Part shown: positions 9,274 through 18,492 of the stretch, one piece after another | Layout of the letters: the number at the start of each line of letters is the position of its first letter | Numbering within the stretch: the first letter of the stretch is position 1 | Assembly: GCA_020639095.1 (NCBI GenBank) | Contig: JACKHH010000007.1 | Span: 1 to 64,000 of the forward strand | Source: Phycisphaerales bacterium | GTDB taxonomy: Bacteria > Planctomycetota > Phycisphaerae > UBA1845 | DNA: 64,000 nucleotides | Reading direction: 5' to 3' | Notes under the pieces: model-generated | What the model was told of the DNA's origin: nothing | Database searches by the model: none | Seen by the model: the letters and a program-made list of their open reading frames with translations, nothing else | Translations under genes and position numbers: made by a program

Positions 9274-10950
9274 CTACATCATGCCGCCCATGCCACCCAT
9301 ACCGCCCATGCCCGGCATGCCGCCCATGCCACCGCCCGGCATACCGCCAGCCGGCGCCTTCTTCTCTTCCTTGATCTCGCAGATTGCGGCGTCGGTCGTG
9401 AGCAGCAGACCGGCGATGCTGGCTGCGTTCTGAAGCGCGATGCGCTCGACCTTCGCCGGCACCAGCACGCCCATCTTGATCATGTCACCGTACTGCTCGG
9501 TCAGCGCGTTGTAGCCGAAGTTGGTGTCCTTGGCTTCCGCGACCTTCTGCACAACGATCGAACCGTCGAGGCCCGCGTTTTCCGCGATCTGACGCAACGG
9601 GAACGACAACGCCCGGCGGATGATGTCGACACCGGTCTTCTCGTCGCCCTTGACCTTCTTCACCACGGCATCGAGCGCCTTGAGCGCGCGAATCGGAGCA
9701 ACACCGCCGCCCGGCAACACGCCTTCTTCAACGGCAGCCCGGCAAGCGTGCAGCGCGTCTTCGACGCGGGCCTTCTTTTCCTTCATCTCGGCTTCGGTCG
9801 CGGCGCCGACGTTGATCTGAGCGACACCCCCCGACAACTTCGCCAGACGCTCTTCGAGCTTCTCGCGATCGTAGTCACTGGTGGTATTTTCAATCTGCGT
9901 CTTGATCTGTTCGATACGCGCCTTGATGTCGGCGCCCTTGCCGGCGCCTTCGATGATCGTCGTGGTGTCCTTGTCGATGCGCACTTTCTTGGCGGCGCCG
10001 AGGTCGTTGATGGTGATTTTCTCGATCTTCACGCCGAGGTCTTCGAACACGGGCTGGGCGCCCGTGAGGACCGCCATGTCCTGGAGCATTTCCTTGCGGC
10101 GATCGCCAAAGCCGGGCGCCTTCACCGCACACACCTGAAGCGTGCCGCGGAGACGGTTCACCACCAGCGTGGCCAGCGCCTCGCCCTCAACGTCTTCCGC
10201 CACGATGAGCAGCGGGCGACCCGACTGCGCGATCTTCTCGAGCAGCGGAACCAGGTCCTTCACCGAGGTGATCTTCTTCTCGTGGATCAGGATGTAGGGT
10301 TTATCCAATTCGCAGGCGAGGTTCTCGGCCTTGTTGATGAAGTGCGGCGAGAGATAGCCCTTGTCGAACTGCATGCCCTCGACGAGATCGACGGTGGTTT
10401 CGAGGCTCTTGCCTTCTTCGACGGTGATAACGCCGTCCTTGCCGACCTTGTCCATCGCGGTCGCGATCTGCTTGCCGATCTCGGCGTCCTGGTTCGCGGC
10501 ACACGTGCCGACCTGAGCGATCTGGCTGCTGCTCTTGACCTGTGTGCTCATGCTGCCGAACTCGCTCACGATGGCCGAAACGGCGGCGTCGATGCCGCGC
10601 TTCAGCGCCATGGTGTTCGCACCGGCGGCCACGTTCTTGAGGCCTTCGTCGTAGATGGCTTCGGCGTAGACGGTCGCGGTGGTCGTGCCGTCACCGGCGA
10701 TGTTGCTGGTCTTGCTGGCAACTTCCTTGACCATCTGCGCGCCCATGTTCTCGTAACCGTCGTCGAGTTCGATCTCCTTCGCGACCGTGACACCGTCCTT
10801 CGTGACGGTGGGCGAGCCGAAGGACTTCTCGATGACGACGTTCCGGCCACAGGGGCCGAGCGTGGACTTCACCGCCTGGGCGAGTTGCTTGACGCCGCGG
10901 CGGATCGACTCCCGCGCTTCCATGTCGAATGCAATGCGTTTTGCTGCCAT
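9274..10950 (-). CDS. groEL: Chaperonin GroEL, copy 1 (GGM-tailed)
   Basis: This 558-aa 60-kDa chaperonin assembles a double ring that folds proteins in an ATP-driven cycle with GroES. Conserved sites include AGDGTTTATV (ATP site), the VEEGK apical segment, and DDAL/EDAL-type residues around the hydrolytic Asp (VEDALHACRA). The C-terminus is the flexible GGM tail, absent from the other two copies in this window. One oddity is LGPCGRNVV, where most GroEL proteins have LGPKGRN. The start at 10950 has GGAGA about ten bases upstream. It lies downstream of groES, separated by a 177-base gap holding hairpin repeats. This is probably the housekeeping copy, because it keeps the canonical tail and operon order (inference). 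Confidence 0.97.
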   Translation of the reverse strand: MAAKRIAFDMEARESIRRGVKQLAQAVKSTLGPCGRNVVIEKSFGSPTVTKDGVTVAKEIELDDGYENMGAQMVKEVASKTSNIAGDGTTTATVYAEAIYDEGLKNVAAGANTMALKRGIDAAVSAIVSEFGSMSTQVKSSSQIAQVGTCAANQDAEIGKQIATAMDKVGKDGVITVEEGKSLETTVDLVEGMQFDKGYLSPHFINKAENLACELDKPYILIHEKKITSVKDLVPLLEKIAQSGRPLLIVAEDVEGEALATLVVNRLRGTLQVCAVKAPGFGDRRKEMLQDMAVLTGAQPVFEDLGVKIEKITINDLGAAKKVRIDKDTTTIIEGAGKGADIKARIEQIKTQIENTTSDYDREKLEERLAKLSGGVAQINVGAATEAEMKEKKARVEDALHACRAAVEEGVLPGGGVAPIRALKALDAVVKKVKGDEKTGVDIIRRALSFPLRQIAENAGLDGSIVVQKVAEAKDTNFGYNALTEQYGDMIKMGVLVPAKVERIALQNAASIAGLLLTTDAAICEIKEEKKAPAGGMPGGGMGGMPGMGGMGGMGGMM

Positions 10951-11029
10951 GACTGACTTCTCCGTACGTTCGATTCAGTTCGTGTTATTCGTGATCCAGC
11001 CGCTGCACGAAAGCGGCGACCGGTATTCG

Positions 11030-11116
11030 TCCCTTGTGGTGCAGGCTTCCAGCCTGCATACGAACAAGTTGCTCGTACCACAATTCGATGCAGGCAAGAT
11101 GCCTGCACCACAATTC
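11030..11116. repeat. Family B hairpin pair inside the groES-groEL operon
   Basis: Two related arms, GTGGTGCAGGCTTCCAGCC... and ...GATGCCTGCACCACAATT, flank an inner CGAACAAGTTGCTCG palindrome. Together they make a long imperfect stem between groES and groEL. A comparable two-arm structure occupies the groES-groEL gap of the second locus at 46401-46455. Confidence 0.8.
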
Positions 11117-11127
11117 CTGCGCTCGCG

Positions 11128-11424
11128 CTATTCGAGTACCGCGAGAATGTCGCTTTCCGACATGATCAGGAATTCGTCGCCGTCGATTTTCACCTCGGTA
11201 CCGGCATAGCTGGTGAACAGCACCTGATCGTTCTTGCTGAGCTGCATGGCGCTGCGCTCGCCCTTGTTGTTCAGCTTGCCCGAGCCGACCGCCATGATCG
11301 TGCCGCGCTTGGGTTTTTCCTTGGCCGAGTCCGGAAGGTAAATGCCGCCCGCCGTCACTTCATCCGCCTCAAGACGCTTGACGATTACGTTGTCGCCGAG
11401 CGGTTTCATCTTCAGCTTTGCCAT
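11128..11424 (-). CDS. groES: Co-chaperonin GroES, copy 1
   Basis: This 98-aa lid of the chaperonin chamber starts at ATG 11424 (MAKLKMKPLGDNVIVKR), preceded by AAGGGAG. An upstream in-frame start would add 17 residues that do not look like GroES. The mobile-loop region (EVTAGGIYLPDSAKEKPKRG) and the roof and C-terminal strand (ESDILAVLE) are conserved. It is transcribed ahead of groEL copy 1. Confidence 0.96.
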   Translation of the reverse strand: MAKLKMKPLGDNVIVKRLEADEVTAGGIYLPDSAKEKPKRGTIMAVGSGKLNNKGERSAMQLSKNDQVLFTSYAGTEVKIDGDEFLIMSESDILAVLE

Positions 11425-11559
11425 CGTCGATGACTCCCTTGGTATCGAGTACTCGCTTCTTGGCCGGCGACGCATACTCTGCTGCCGGCATACCTTCGTT
11501 CAACGGGCCGTTTGATCCAGTACGACGTTCGGCCCAATACGCTTCTTGACGCTAAACGA

Positions 11560-11979
11560 CTATTGCGAAAACCGCTTTCGCAGGATTCTCATCATCGTGT
11601 CCGCCAGCAACGGTGCATCCACTGGCTGGGGGATGACGCTTTGTGCCCGCAGTGCCAACGCCCGCCGCAGCGTCAGCGTCGACGCGTCATGCGTCACCAG
11701 CAGGACGGGCAGATCGTCGAACTTCGCCCGGATGACCTCCAGCGTCCGCAGCCCGTCGAACCCGCCGCGATCACCGCAGAGCAGCGCCAGATCCACCCCG
11801 CCGGACTCAATGCACTCAACCGTCTGGCGATCGCCCGCAGCCTGGCTGAAGCGCACCTGCCGGACGTCGAGCAGGCGGTCCATCTCAGCCGTCCAGGGCT
11901 GCGGCGTACCGCGTTCGCCAAATGCCATGAGCACCTGCCAGGGCTCACGCGAGTCGGGAAGTACCGTGCTGCACATCAT
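11560..11979 (-). CDS. Degenerate response-regulator receiver-like protein
   Basis: The 139-aa product shows the receiver-domain pattern: a hydrophobic strand then GFDGLRTLEVIR (like the DG-helix after the phosphoacceptor), LPVLLVTHD (the Thr/Ser switch strand) and SVIPQPVDAPLL (the strand-5 KP-x-D region). The usual phosphoacceptor Asp position reads Cys (LALLCGD), and the usual Lys before Pro is Gln. It therefore probably does not act as a phosphorylated switch. The frame is open upstream of ATG 11979 and the start is uncertain. It is co-directional with groES, 135 bases upstream. A regulatory link to the chaperonin operon is only inferred from position. Confidence 0.6.
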   Translation of the reverse strand: MMCSTVLPDSREPWQVLMAFGERGTPQPWTAEMDRLLDVRQVRFSQAAGDRQTVECIESGGVDLALLCGDRGGFDGLRTLEVIRAKFDDLPVLLVTHDASTLTLRRALALRAQSVIPQPVDAPLLADTMMRILRKRFSQ

Positions 11980-12230
11980 CCGTGTGATCCGACTGCCCAG
12001 GTTGCCACGCGCATAGACGTATCCCTGGGATGGCGTAGAGCATGTTCGATGCCACGGATGCAGAGTCCTTTGAACGTGGCCTCCGGTGTCCGTAAGTCAA
12101 TGTTTTTCAAGCAATTAGCGATTTCGGAGCTTGAGTCGGCGTGTCACCAGAATGGCAAGGAGATGTGCCAGAATGTGTTGCGCGGATGCTGCTGCTGCCA
12201 TTATGACAGGGCAACGGTGAAGTGAACCGA

Positions 12231-12350
12231 ACCCCCCTCCCTCCGGGAGGGGTTGGGGGAGGGAATCATGCAGGTGTAGCACCAAATTGCGAATGCGGCT
12301 ACGACTTGGTTTGCCCCCACCTTGCCTCCCCCAAAGGGGGAGGGGTTTGA
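12231..12350. repeat. C/G-rich palindromes (family I)
   Basis: Two purine/pyrimidine-rich palindromes, CTCCCTCCGGGAGGGG at about 12237-12253 and GCCTCCCCCAAAGGGGGAGG at about 12334-12353, sit downstream of corC. The 250 bases between this pair and the receiver-like gene hold no convincing gene. Confidence 0.6.
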
Positions 12351-12382
12351 CCTTGCCACCCGGGTGCGGTTTGACAAGCGCG

Positions 12383-13666
12383 TCAGCCTGTCAGCTTGCC
12401 GTTGCCGTTTGTCGGTTGGATCTGGAGGCGGATTCGGTTGATGCGGCGGGGCTCGGCGTCGAGGACGTGGAGTTCCACGTTTTCGTGGACGCAGGTTTCG
12501 CCGGTCTGCGGGATGCGGCCCAGCGTGGCGGAGACGAACCCGCCGATCGTTTCATAGTCGTCTTCCTCGGGCAGCGTCAGGCCCAGTTCCTCGTTGAGTT
12601 CGTCGACCCGCATGCGCGCGTCAATCTCGACGGTGTAGTCGTCGATGCGCGTGAGCGGTTCCGGCTCGTCCTCGTCGTACTCGTCGACGATCTCGCCGAC
12701 GAGTTCCTCAAGAATATCCTCGATCGTGACCAGACCGGCAGTTCCACCGTATTCGTCGAGCACGATGGCCAGATGCACCTTGCCGTTGCGGAACTCGTGC
12801 AGCAGATCGCGGAGGTTCTTCGTCTCGGGGACGAAGTGCGGTTCGCGCATCGTCTTGCGCGCGTCGAAGGGTTCATCGGCTGGGATTTGCAGCAGGTCCT
12901 TCGCGTAGATGATGCCGACGATGTTGTCGATCGTTTCCTCGAAGATCGGGATGCGCGAGTGGCCGATGCGCCCGATCAGCGCTTTGACGTCGTCGAGCGT
13001 GACGTTTACCTCGGCGCCTTCGATTTCGGTGCGCGGGGTCATGATCTCGGACGCGTCGGTGTCGCGCAGCTCCATGACCGATTCGATCATCTCCTGCTCT
13101 TCCTCGTTCACGGCTCCGACGAGCATGCCTTCGCTGACGGCATCGAGCAGGTCGCGTTCATGGCGCGCGGCGTCGTCTTCCTCGTGGTCCTCAGGCACAC
13201 CGGCAAGTCGGCGCACCAGCCCGTCAAAGAAGTTCGCGATGAGCAGCAGGGGATACATCACCGTGCGCAATGCAAAAAGCGCCGGCAGCGAAAAGATCAG
13301 GAACGGTTCGCCCGCGTACTTTGCCCATGCCGAGGGAATGGCCACGGCGAAGACGATCACCGTTGAGAGTGCGAGCACGAACGCAAGCGCATAACGCTGC
13401 CATGCCGGCTCGAAACCGACGTTGTACAGCGCGTGATACAGCATGAGCACGAGCAGCATGGTACACGACGTGCGCACGACCGCGAGGCACTGGGCCAACT
13501 CGTTCTGCGTGGCTGCCAAGCGCTCGAACATCTTCTCGCGCCCGGATCGACGGAGGAGTTCCGCGACGAGGGCGCGCGAATATCGGCGCAACGTGATCGT
13601 GATGGTCGCGGTGATGAGCAGCGCCAGCACGAGAACGGACAAGATGATCCAGAGCGACTTATTCAA
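12383..13666 (-). CDS. CorC/HlyC-type CBS-domain membrane protein
   Basis: This 427-aa protein belongs to the hemolysin C/CorC (DUF21-CBS-CorC_HlyC) family, which is linked to divalent cation (Mg/Co) efflux. It has an N-terminal membrane segment plus three more hydrophobic segments (DUF21-like, about residues 1-160) and a pair of CBS domains (MTPRTEIEGAEV to VLDEYGGTAGLVTIED, about 200-340). The C-terminal transporter-associated domain has the usual DDYETIGGFV block. It is the last gene of the cdsA-phoH-pgpH-ybeY operon, and its start overlaps the nitrilase-like gene by eight bases. A corC-type gene beside ybeY is a widely conserved arrangement. Confidence 0.9.
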   Translation of the reverse strand: MNKSLWIILSVLVLALLITATITITLRRYSRALVAELLRRSGREKMFERLAATQNELAQCLAVVRTSCTMLLVLMLYHALYNVGFEPAWQRYALAFVLALSTVIVFAVAIPSAWAKYAGEPFLIFSLPALFALRTVMYPLLLIANFFDGLVRRLAGVPEDHEEDDAARHERDLLDAVSEGMLVGAVNEEEQEMIESVMELRDTDASEIMTPRTEIEGAEVNVTLDDVKALIGRIGHSRIPIFEETIDNIVGIIYAKDLLQIPADEPFDARKTMREPHFVPETKNLRDLLHEFRNGKVHLAIVLDEYGGTAGLVTIEDILEELVGEIVDEYDEDEPEPLTRIDDYTVEIDARMRVDELNEELGLTLPEEDDYETIGGFVSATLGRIPQTGETCVHENVELHVLDAEPRRINRIRLQIQPTNGNGKLTG

Positions 13667-14390
13667 CGTGCTCTAAGTCCTCCAGATAGATTTCCGGTGC
13701 GCACCGTGGTACCTCGACCTCGGCAACAACAACACCGCCCGGCGCGCTCGCCAGCACCTCACCGTCGCGCGCGATGATCGCAACGTTCGCACCGTCTGAA
13801 ACCGAAGCGTCGCCATCGAGCTGCGCCCGCGCGAGACAGAGGGCACAGTTCGAACGTTTCGCAGCGTCGCTGAAATCGTCGAGCGAGTAACCAGCCGTGC
13901 TGGGACTTGCCGGGATGATCGCGAGGTCCGCGTTCGTCGGCAGCGAAATCGGTTCATCATCACCGTGCATCGCACCGCGGCAAAGCGCCCAGAATCCGAG
14001 CGGAGTGGGGCGAACCGACCAGGCACCCGCATCGATTTCCTTCGACGATGTTTGCCCGGGCGGATAGCGCAGCCACGCGTCGCCGTCGGGATCGAACACG
14101 CTCGCGCCCGGCACCATCCCGTCGCGCAGAATGCGCGCGTGACCGACCGCGATCCACACGCCCCATTCCCGGGCGGCGCGCGAAATCGTCTCGCGAAAAC
14201 CGATGCACATCGCCGGGGTCACGCTGGGGGCCGCGGGCCCACCGGGCGTATCCACATAACAATCGGGGAGCACGATGAGATCGGGTGCGGGTTCGTTTGC
14301 GCCGGCACACGCAATCGCGTTGATCACCGAGGCGATGCTTCGCGAGCGCGAGTGCGGGTCCACGTTGACGGTACATGCCGCGATGATCAT
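13659..14390 (-). CDS. Divergent nitrilase/carbon-nitrogen hydrolase-like protein
   Basis: The true start is ATG 14390, which overlaps the ybeY stop as ATGA. The longer frame upstream reads antisense-like Arg-rich sequence. The 243-aa product has the nitrilase-superfamily layout: an opening strand MIIAACTVNVD, LIVLPDCYVD where the catalytic Glu strand is expected, a Lys-containing loop, and ALCRGAMHGD for the Cys nucleophile strand. The family Glu appears as Asp (D43), and the Cys region is atypical. Activity is therefore doubtful, or the substrate differs. It sits between ybeY and corC in a tightly packed operon, where such a gene is unexpected. Confidence 0.65.
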   Translation of the reverse strand: MIIAACTVNVDPHSRSRSIASVINAIACAGANEPAPDLIVLPDCYVDTPGGPAAPSVTPAMCIGFRETISRAAREWGVWIAVGHARILRDGMVPGASVFDPDGDAWLRYPPGQTSSKEIDAGAWSVRPTPLGFWALCRGAMHGDDEPISLPTNADLAIIPASPSTAGYSLDDFSDAAKRSNCALCLARAQLDGDASVSDGANVAIIARDGEVLASAPGGVVVAEVEVPRCAPEIYLEDLEHVE

Positions 14391-14902
14391 GACGCGGACC
14401 TCCGATACACCGGTCCGACGCCGACGAGCGCGAGCAGTTCGTCCTCCCGCGCGTGCATGGCGGCGGCCTCGTCCGCGTCGTGATCGTCGTAGCCCAGCAG
14501 GTGCAGACAACCGTGCACCGCGTACAGCAGAATTTCGTCCGCCACCGCGTGCCCGCGGGCTGCACTTTCGCGCCGCGCGGTATCCGCGCAGATGATGATC
14601 TCACCATCGACCACGTCGGGATCGGATTCGTCGAGATCGAACGTGAGGACGTCGGTGGTTCCGGAGATGCCCAGGTATTGCTCGTGCAGGTCGCTCATCC
14701 TCGCGTCATCAACCAGCGCGACGGAGAGCGTGCAGGTGGGGCGGTCGTGTTGTTGCAACACCGCCCGCAGCGCGTCGACGATTCGTTGCGGAACGATGTC
14801 TTCGTCCGCTGTCTCGTTCATGACGCTTATTTGGTGAGGAACGTCGTCTTCGTTTTCGGAATGTGCGTCCATCGTCGGTAATGTGATCGGCGAGCGGCCC
14901 AT
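14387..14902 (-). CDS. ybeY: Endoribonuclease YbeY
   Basis: YbeY is a single-strand metallo-endoribonuclease involved in 16S rRNA 3' maturation and ribosome quality control. The zinc motif HGCLHLLGYDDH matches the family H-x3-H-x5-H signature. The TDVLTFDLDE strand and the following acidic helix are also typical. ATG 14902 overlaps the pgpH stop by one base (TGATG), indicating translational coupling. A TTG one codon earlier is a less likely start. The N-terminus is about 30 residues longer than usual. The phoH-pgpH-ybeY order is a conserved bacterial gene set. Confidence 0.93.
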   Translation of the reverse strand: MGRSPITLPTMDAHSENEDDVPHQISVMNETADEDIVPQRIVDALRAVLQQHDRPTCTLSVALVDDARMSDLHEQYLGISGTTDVLTFDLDESDPDVVDGEIIICADTARRESAARGHAVADEILLYAVHGCLHLLGYDDHDADEAAAMHAREDELLALVGVGPVYRRSAS

Positions 14903-17289
14903 CAACCCGCGAGCTGCGTGCTCTTGTCTCTCGCCTTGGCCGCGTGACCACCGGATTCGCCCCGGTTCGTGTCCTTCGGGTCCTTGTTCTCCTTCGGATA
15001 GGACACGCGACCATGATAAAAGGTGCAGAGGCTTTTGACCACCGATTCCTCGACCTTGTGCAGCTCCCGCAGCGTAATGTCACACTCGTCGAACTGCCCA
15101 TCTTTAAGCCGGGCTTGCATCACCTGGCTCACCACCGACTCGATGCGGCCCGCCGTGGGGTCCTGGAGCGAGCGGACCGCGCCCTCGACGCCGTCGCAGA
15201 GCATGAGAACTGCCGTCTCTTTGGACTGCGGCTTCGGGCCGGGATAGCGGAATTCCGCCTCCGCGACCTCGCGATCGTGCTTACCGCTGGCGATCTTCGG
15301 CTGCTTCTCGCTGGCCATGTGGTGGAAATAGCGAACCACCGTCGTGCCGTGGTGCTCGGCGATGAACGGATAGAGCACGCGCGGCAGGCCGTACTCGCGG
15401 GCGAGTTCCAAACCGTCCTTCACGTGGCCGAGGATGATCAGCAGGCTCATGCTGGGCGCGAGCTGATCGTGGCGGTTGATCGACGCCTCCTGGTTCTCGG
15501 TGAAGTACTCGGCCTTTGGGATTTTGCCAATGTCGTGGTAGAGCGCGCCGACGTGCGCGAGCAACCCGTCCGCGCCGATGGCTTTGCAGGCTGCCTCCGC
15601 CATCGTGCCCAGCACCAGCGAGTGGTTGTAGGTACCGGGCGCTTCCCGCGCTAGACTTTGCAATAGTGGGCGGTTCGCGTCGCGATACTCGAGCAGCGTA
15701 AGCGCAGTGGCCACGCGGAAGATGCGCTCAACAAACGGCAGCGCTCCCTGAATGATTAGCGCAGCCAAGATCGCGTTGCCCGCGGCGTAGGCGGCTGCGG
15801 TGAGCGCGAACTTGGGCTCCTGGTGGTTGATGAGTCCGAACGCGAATCCGGTGAAGAACGCGATGACACCCGTCACCATGCCAGCCGTGATGATCTTGGT
15901 ACGCGTGCGAATGTCGTTGAGCATGAGCGCGGTGGCGTATCCGCACGCGAAGAGCATCACCATCGTGCCCATGTCCGCGCGCATGACCAACGCGACGATG
16001 ACCACGAAGATTACGGTCACACCGGCTGCGAATCGACGCGGGTAGGCAATCGTCAGGATCGATGCGGCGAGCAGCACCGGCGTCAGCGCAAAACGCGGAT
16101 TGATCGAACGCGCGGCAATCAGGCACGCCACCAGCAATCCGACGAATGCGAGCGCCCGCGTGGGTACGTCGAACACGCGATGATGATACATGCCGACGTA
16201 AACGAAGAGCGAAATGGACAGCACGCACAGCACCATCCCCACGCCGATCGATTCGTAGATGGTGCGTTCGCGCAGCTTGATGGCTGCGGGGTCATCGCTG
16301 TTGAGGAACTTCTGATATTCCTGGGCTTCGACTTCGAGCAGTTCGATTTCCGCGCGCGTCAGGCCGGCTTCTTCGTCTTCGACAATTTCGCCGTTGGCAT
16401 TCTTTAAACGACTGGGGAAAACGAACGGCTTGCCTTTTTCAAAGAAGCGTTCGCCCGGGGGCGCGGACTTCTCAGCCGATGCCATCGCTTCGAGCGTGCT
16501 CGTGCGATCAAAAACCAGAACCGGATCTCTGCTCAGCACCGTCGTCAGGTAAGCAGCCACGGCAGATCGCAAATCACGATCAAACGAGCGCGCCAGCGTC
16601 TCCGCGCGGAACGCGATGTGATCCGCACTGGCGATTTGCACGAGATTCAGCTTGGCGACCTGCTCGGTCGTCGATGCTTCGCTGTCGCCTCCCGAATACT
16701 GCACGAGGATGTTGACGGCCTTCGAACTCGGGTCGCGATCTTCGGACGAGGTGGGGCGCACGATGTGCTCATGACGCAACGCGGCGCGGAGTTTCTCAAT
16801 CGACGCCATGTACGCGGTGCGGATTTCCTCGTCCGCTTCATGAAGTCGCGTGTAGAGCTCTTCATTCGCCGGCCAGGTCGCCTCTGCCGCACGCTGCTGG
16901 AACCTTTCAAATGTCTCCGCCTGCGCCGCTTCGTACATCGCGGTGAGATCACCGGCTGCCCGATCGATCAACTCGGTGTTGACGCGGTAACGACTGGGCA
17001 CGGCTTCGCGCGCGGCGCGGATGTTCGAGGCAGCCAACTCAGGGTCAGCCACCTTGAAATCAACGCGTGCGACGATGGGTTGACTGATCTTTTGATTAAC
17101 TGTGTAAGGGAAGACCGGCTTGCTGCCATTGGCGACGAGCATCACCAGGACGAAGAACACAGCCCACACGGTGGCGGGGAACACGCCGATCTTGCGCAGC
17201 GCGATGCGCCACGCGGGCTCCGTCGTTGTCGTACGGAGCATCTTCGCGCGTTTGCGTCTGCCTGTACTTTTCTTCGATCCGCCGAACAC
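14902..17289 (-). CDS. pgpH: 7TM-HD family c-di-AMP phosphodiesterase (PgpH/YqfF-like)
   Basis: The 795-aa membrane protein has three parts. A cytoplasmic head and first TM (about 33-55) lead to a large extracytoplasmic 7TMR-HDED sensor domain (about 60-350). A block of seven TM segments follows (about 370-520). The C-terminal cytoplasmic HD phosphohydrolase domain contains NHSLVLG and HVGALYHDIGK (HD at about 585-586). Family members such as Listeria PgpH degrade cyclic di-AMP. Whether this organism makes c-di-AMP is not shown here. GTG 17289 is the likely start, and ATG 17241 is the alternative. It lies between phoH and ybeY, the conserved order. Confidence 0.92.
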   Translation of the reverse strand: MFGGSKKSTGRRKRAKMLRTTTTEPAWRIALRKIGVFPATVWAVFFVLVMLVANGSKPVFPYTVNQKISQPIVARVDFKVADPELAASNIRAAREAVPSRYRVNTELIDRAAGDLTAMYEAAQAETFERFQQRAAEATWPANEELYTRLHEADEEIRTAYMASIEKLRAALRHEHIVRPTSSEDRDPSSKAVNILVQYSGGDSEASTTEQVAKLNLVQIASADHIAFRAETLARSFDRDLRSAVAAYLTTVLSRDPVLVFDRTSTLEAMASAEKSAPPGERFFEKGKPFVFPSRLKNANGEIVEDEEAGLTRAEIELLEVEAQEYQKFLNSDDPAAIKLRERTIYESIGVGMVLCVLSISLFVYVGMYHHRVFDVPTRALAFVGLLVACLIAARSINPRFALTPVLLAASILTIAYPRRFAAGVTVIFVVIVALVMRADMGTMVMLFACGYATALMLNDIRTRTKIITAGMVTGVIAFFTGFAFGLINHQEPKFALTAAAYAAGNAILAALIIQGALPFVERIFRVATALTLLEYRDANRPLLQSLAREAPGTYNHSLVLGTMAEAACKAIGADGLLAHVGALYHDIGKIPKAEYFTENQEASINRHDQLAPSMSLLIILGHVKDGLELAREYGLPRVLYPFIAEHHGTTVVRYFHHMASEKQPKIASGKHDREVAEAEFRYPGPKPQSKETAVLMLCDGVEGAVRSLQDPTAGRIESVVSQVMQARLKDGQFDECDITLRELHKVEESVVKSLCTFYHGRVSYPKENKDPKDTNRGESGGHAAKARDKSTQLAG

Positions 17290-17437
17290 TCTTGTTCAAC
17301 GCTCCGTCGCCTGCCACTGCGTTACCTCGGCTTGGATTCCCCTCATGTGCGGTCTTGCCGGGTAGGATCGGCGAAGGACGCTCTCGCCCTGCACGCCGAA
17401 TGCAGCGGATGCGCCACCGCCATAGGCAGCGCGGTTG

Positions 17438-18397
17438 TTATCGGGCGTTTGCCTTTCCGTTATCGTAGGCCTGCACAATCCGCTGGACCAGCCTGTGGCG
17501 CACAATGTCGCTGCGATCCAGCTCGACGACGCCCACCTGCTTGATGCCACGCAGGCGATCGAGCGCATCGACCACGCCGCTCGTTTGTCCGTCCGGCAGG
17601 TCCGTCTGCGATGCATCACCTGTCACAATCATCTTGCTGTGCTGCCCGAGACGCGTGAGGAACATCAACATCTGCGCCGGCGTTGTGTTTTGCGCTTCGT
17701 CGAGAATAACCGCAGAGTGATTCAACGTGCGTCCGCGCATGAACGCCAGCGGGATCACCTCGACCACGTCGTTTTCCATGAACCGCTTGGCCTGCTCGAA
17801 GCTCATCATGTCGTGCATCGCGTCGAACAGCGGGCGAAGATACGGATTCACCTTGGCCTGCATGTCGCCGGGCAGGAAGCCGAGCTTCTCACCGGCTTCC
17901 ACCGCGGGACGCACGAGCACGATGCGGCGAATGTGCCGCTCCTTGAGCATCGAGACGCACACCGCGACGGCGATATACGTTTTCCCAGTACCAGCCGGTC
18001 CCGTGCAAATCGTCAGGTCGTTCTTGCGAATGGCGTCGATGTAAGCGGCTTGGCCTTCCGTCTTGGGCACGATGACCGCGTTGGTGTTGTAGACCTCGAC
18101 CGCTCTGCCGTTGACCGGTTCCATCGTGACGCCGGAAAGCGTGATGGCGTCGGTGACGTCGTCCTCGGTGATGGCTTGGCCGGCGCGCAGGCGTTGTTGC
18201 AGCGCTTCGAAAACCTTAGCGGCCTGGCTGACCGCCTCGTTTCGTCCGCTGAGTTTGACGGAGGAATCCCGGGCTGCGATGCGAACGTCGAAAGTGCTGC
18301 GGATCATCCGCAGGTGTCGGTCCGCCGGCCCGAATAACGCCTGCCGTGTGGCGGCGTCGCTGATGGCTAGGGTGAGCTCCAAGTTGACGAAGTACAC
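17438..18397 (-). CDS. PhoH-family ATPase
   Basis: This is a PhoH-like P-loop ATPase with Walker A GPAGTGKTY (about residue 130), Walker B AVILDEAQNTTPAQ and the VTGDASQTDLP segment. Its N-terminal small domain (LELTLAISDAATRQAL...) is typical of YbeZ/PhoH proteins that work with YbeY. The start is uncertain. The frame runs back to GTG 18508, overlapping the end of cdsA, but family similarity begins near residue 6 of the version starting at GTG 18397, which I report. No strong ribosome site marks either. It is co-transcribed with pgpH and ybeY. Confidence 0.9.
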   Translation of the reverse strand: MYFVNLELTLAISDAATRQALFGPADRHLRMIRSTFDVRIAARDSSVKLSGRNEAVSQAAKVFEALQQRLRAGQAITEDDVTDAITLSGVTMEPVNGRAVEVYNTNAVIVPKTEGQAAYIDAIRKNDLTICTGPAGTGKTYIAVAVCVSMLKERHIRRIVLVRPAVEAGEKLGFLPGDMQAKVNPYLRPLFDAMHDMMSFEQAKRFMENDVVEVIPLAFMRGRTLNHSAVILDEAQNTTPAQMLMFLTRLGQHSKMIVTGDASQTDLPDGQTSGVVDALDRLRGIKQVGVVELDRSDIVRHRLVQRIVQAYDNGKANAR

Positions 18398-18492
18398 TCC
18401 AACGGGGCAACTCGCGCAGCTTTGCAAATCACCCGAGTCTTCATTGCCGGTCGTTCCGCGCCCAAGCTGCGAACCTACCGCGACTCGATATT

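Noticed and set aside
9748..10956. Long ORF on the plus strand opposite groEL copy 1 (and similar ones opposite copies 2 and 3 at 44349-45710 and 46425-47678)
   Set aside because: They are antisense shadows caused by the strong codon bias of GC-rich groEL genes. The products have no signal, domain or ribosome-site support.
12105..12225. Small plus-strand ORF (about 40 codons, Cys-rich end) downstream of the receiver-like gene
   Set aside because: It has no ribosome site and no recognisable pattern, and is too short to support from one genome.
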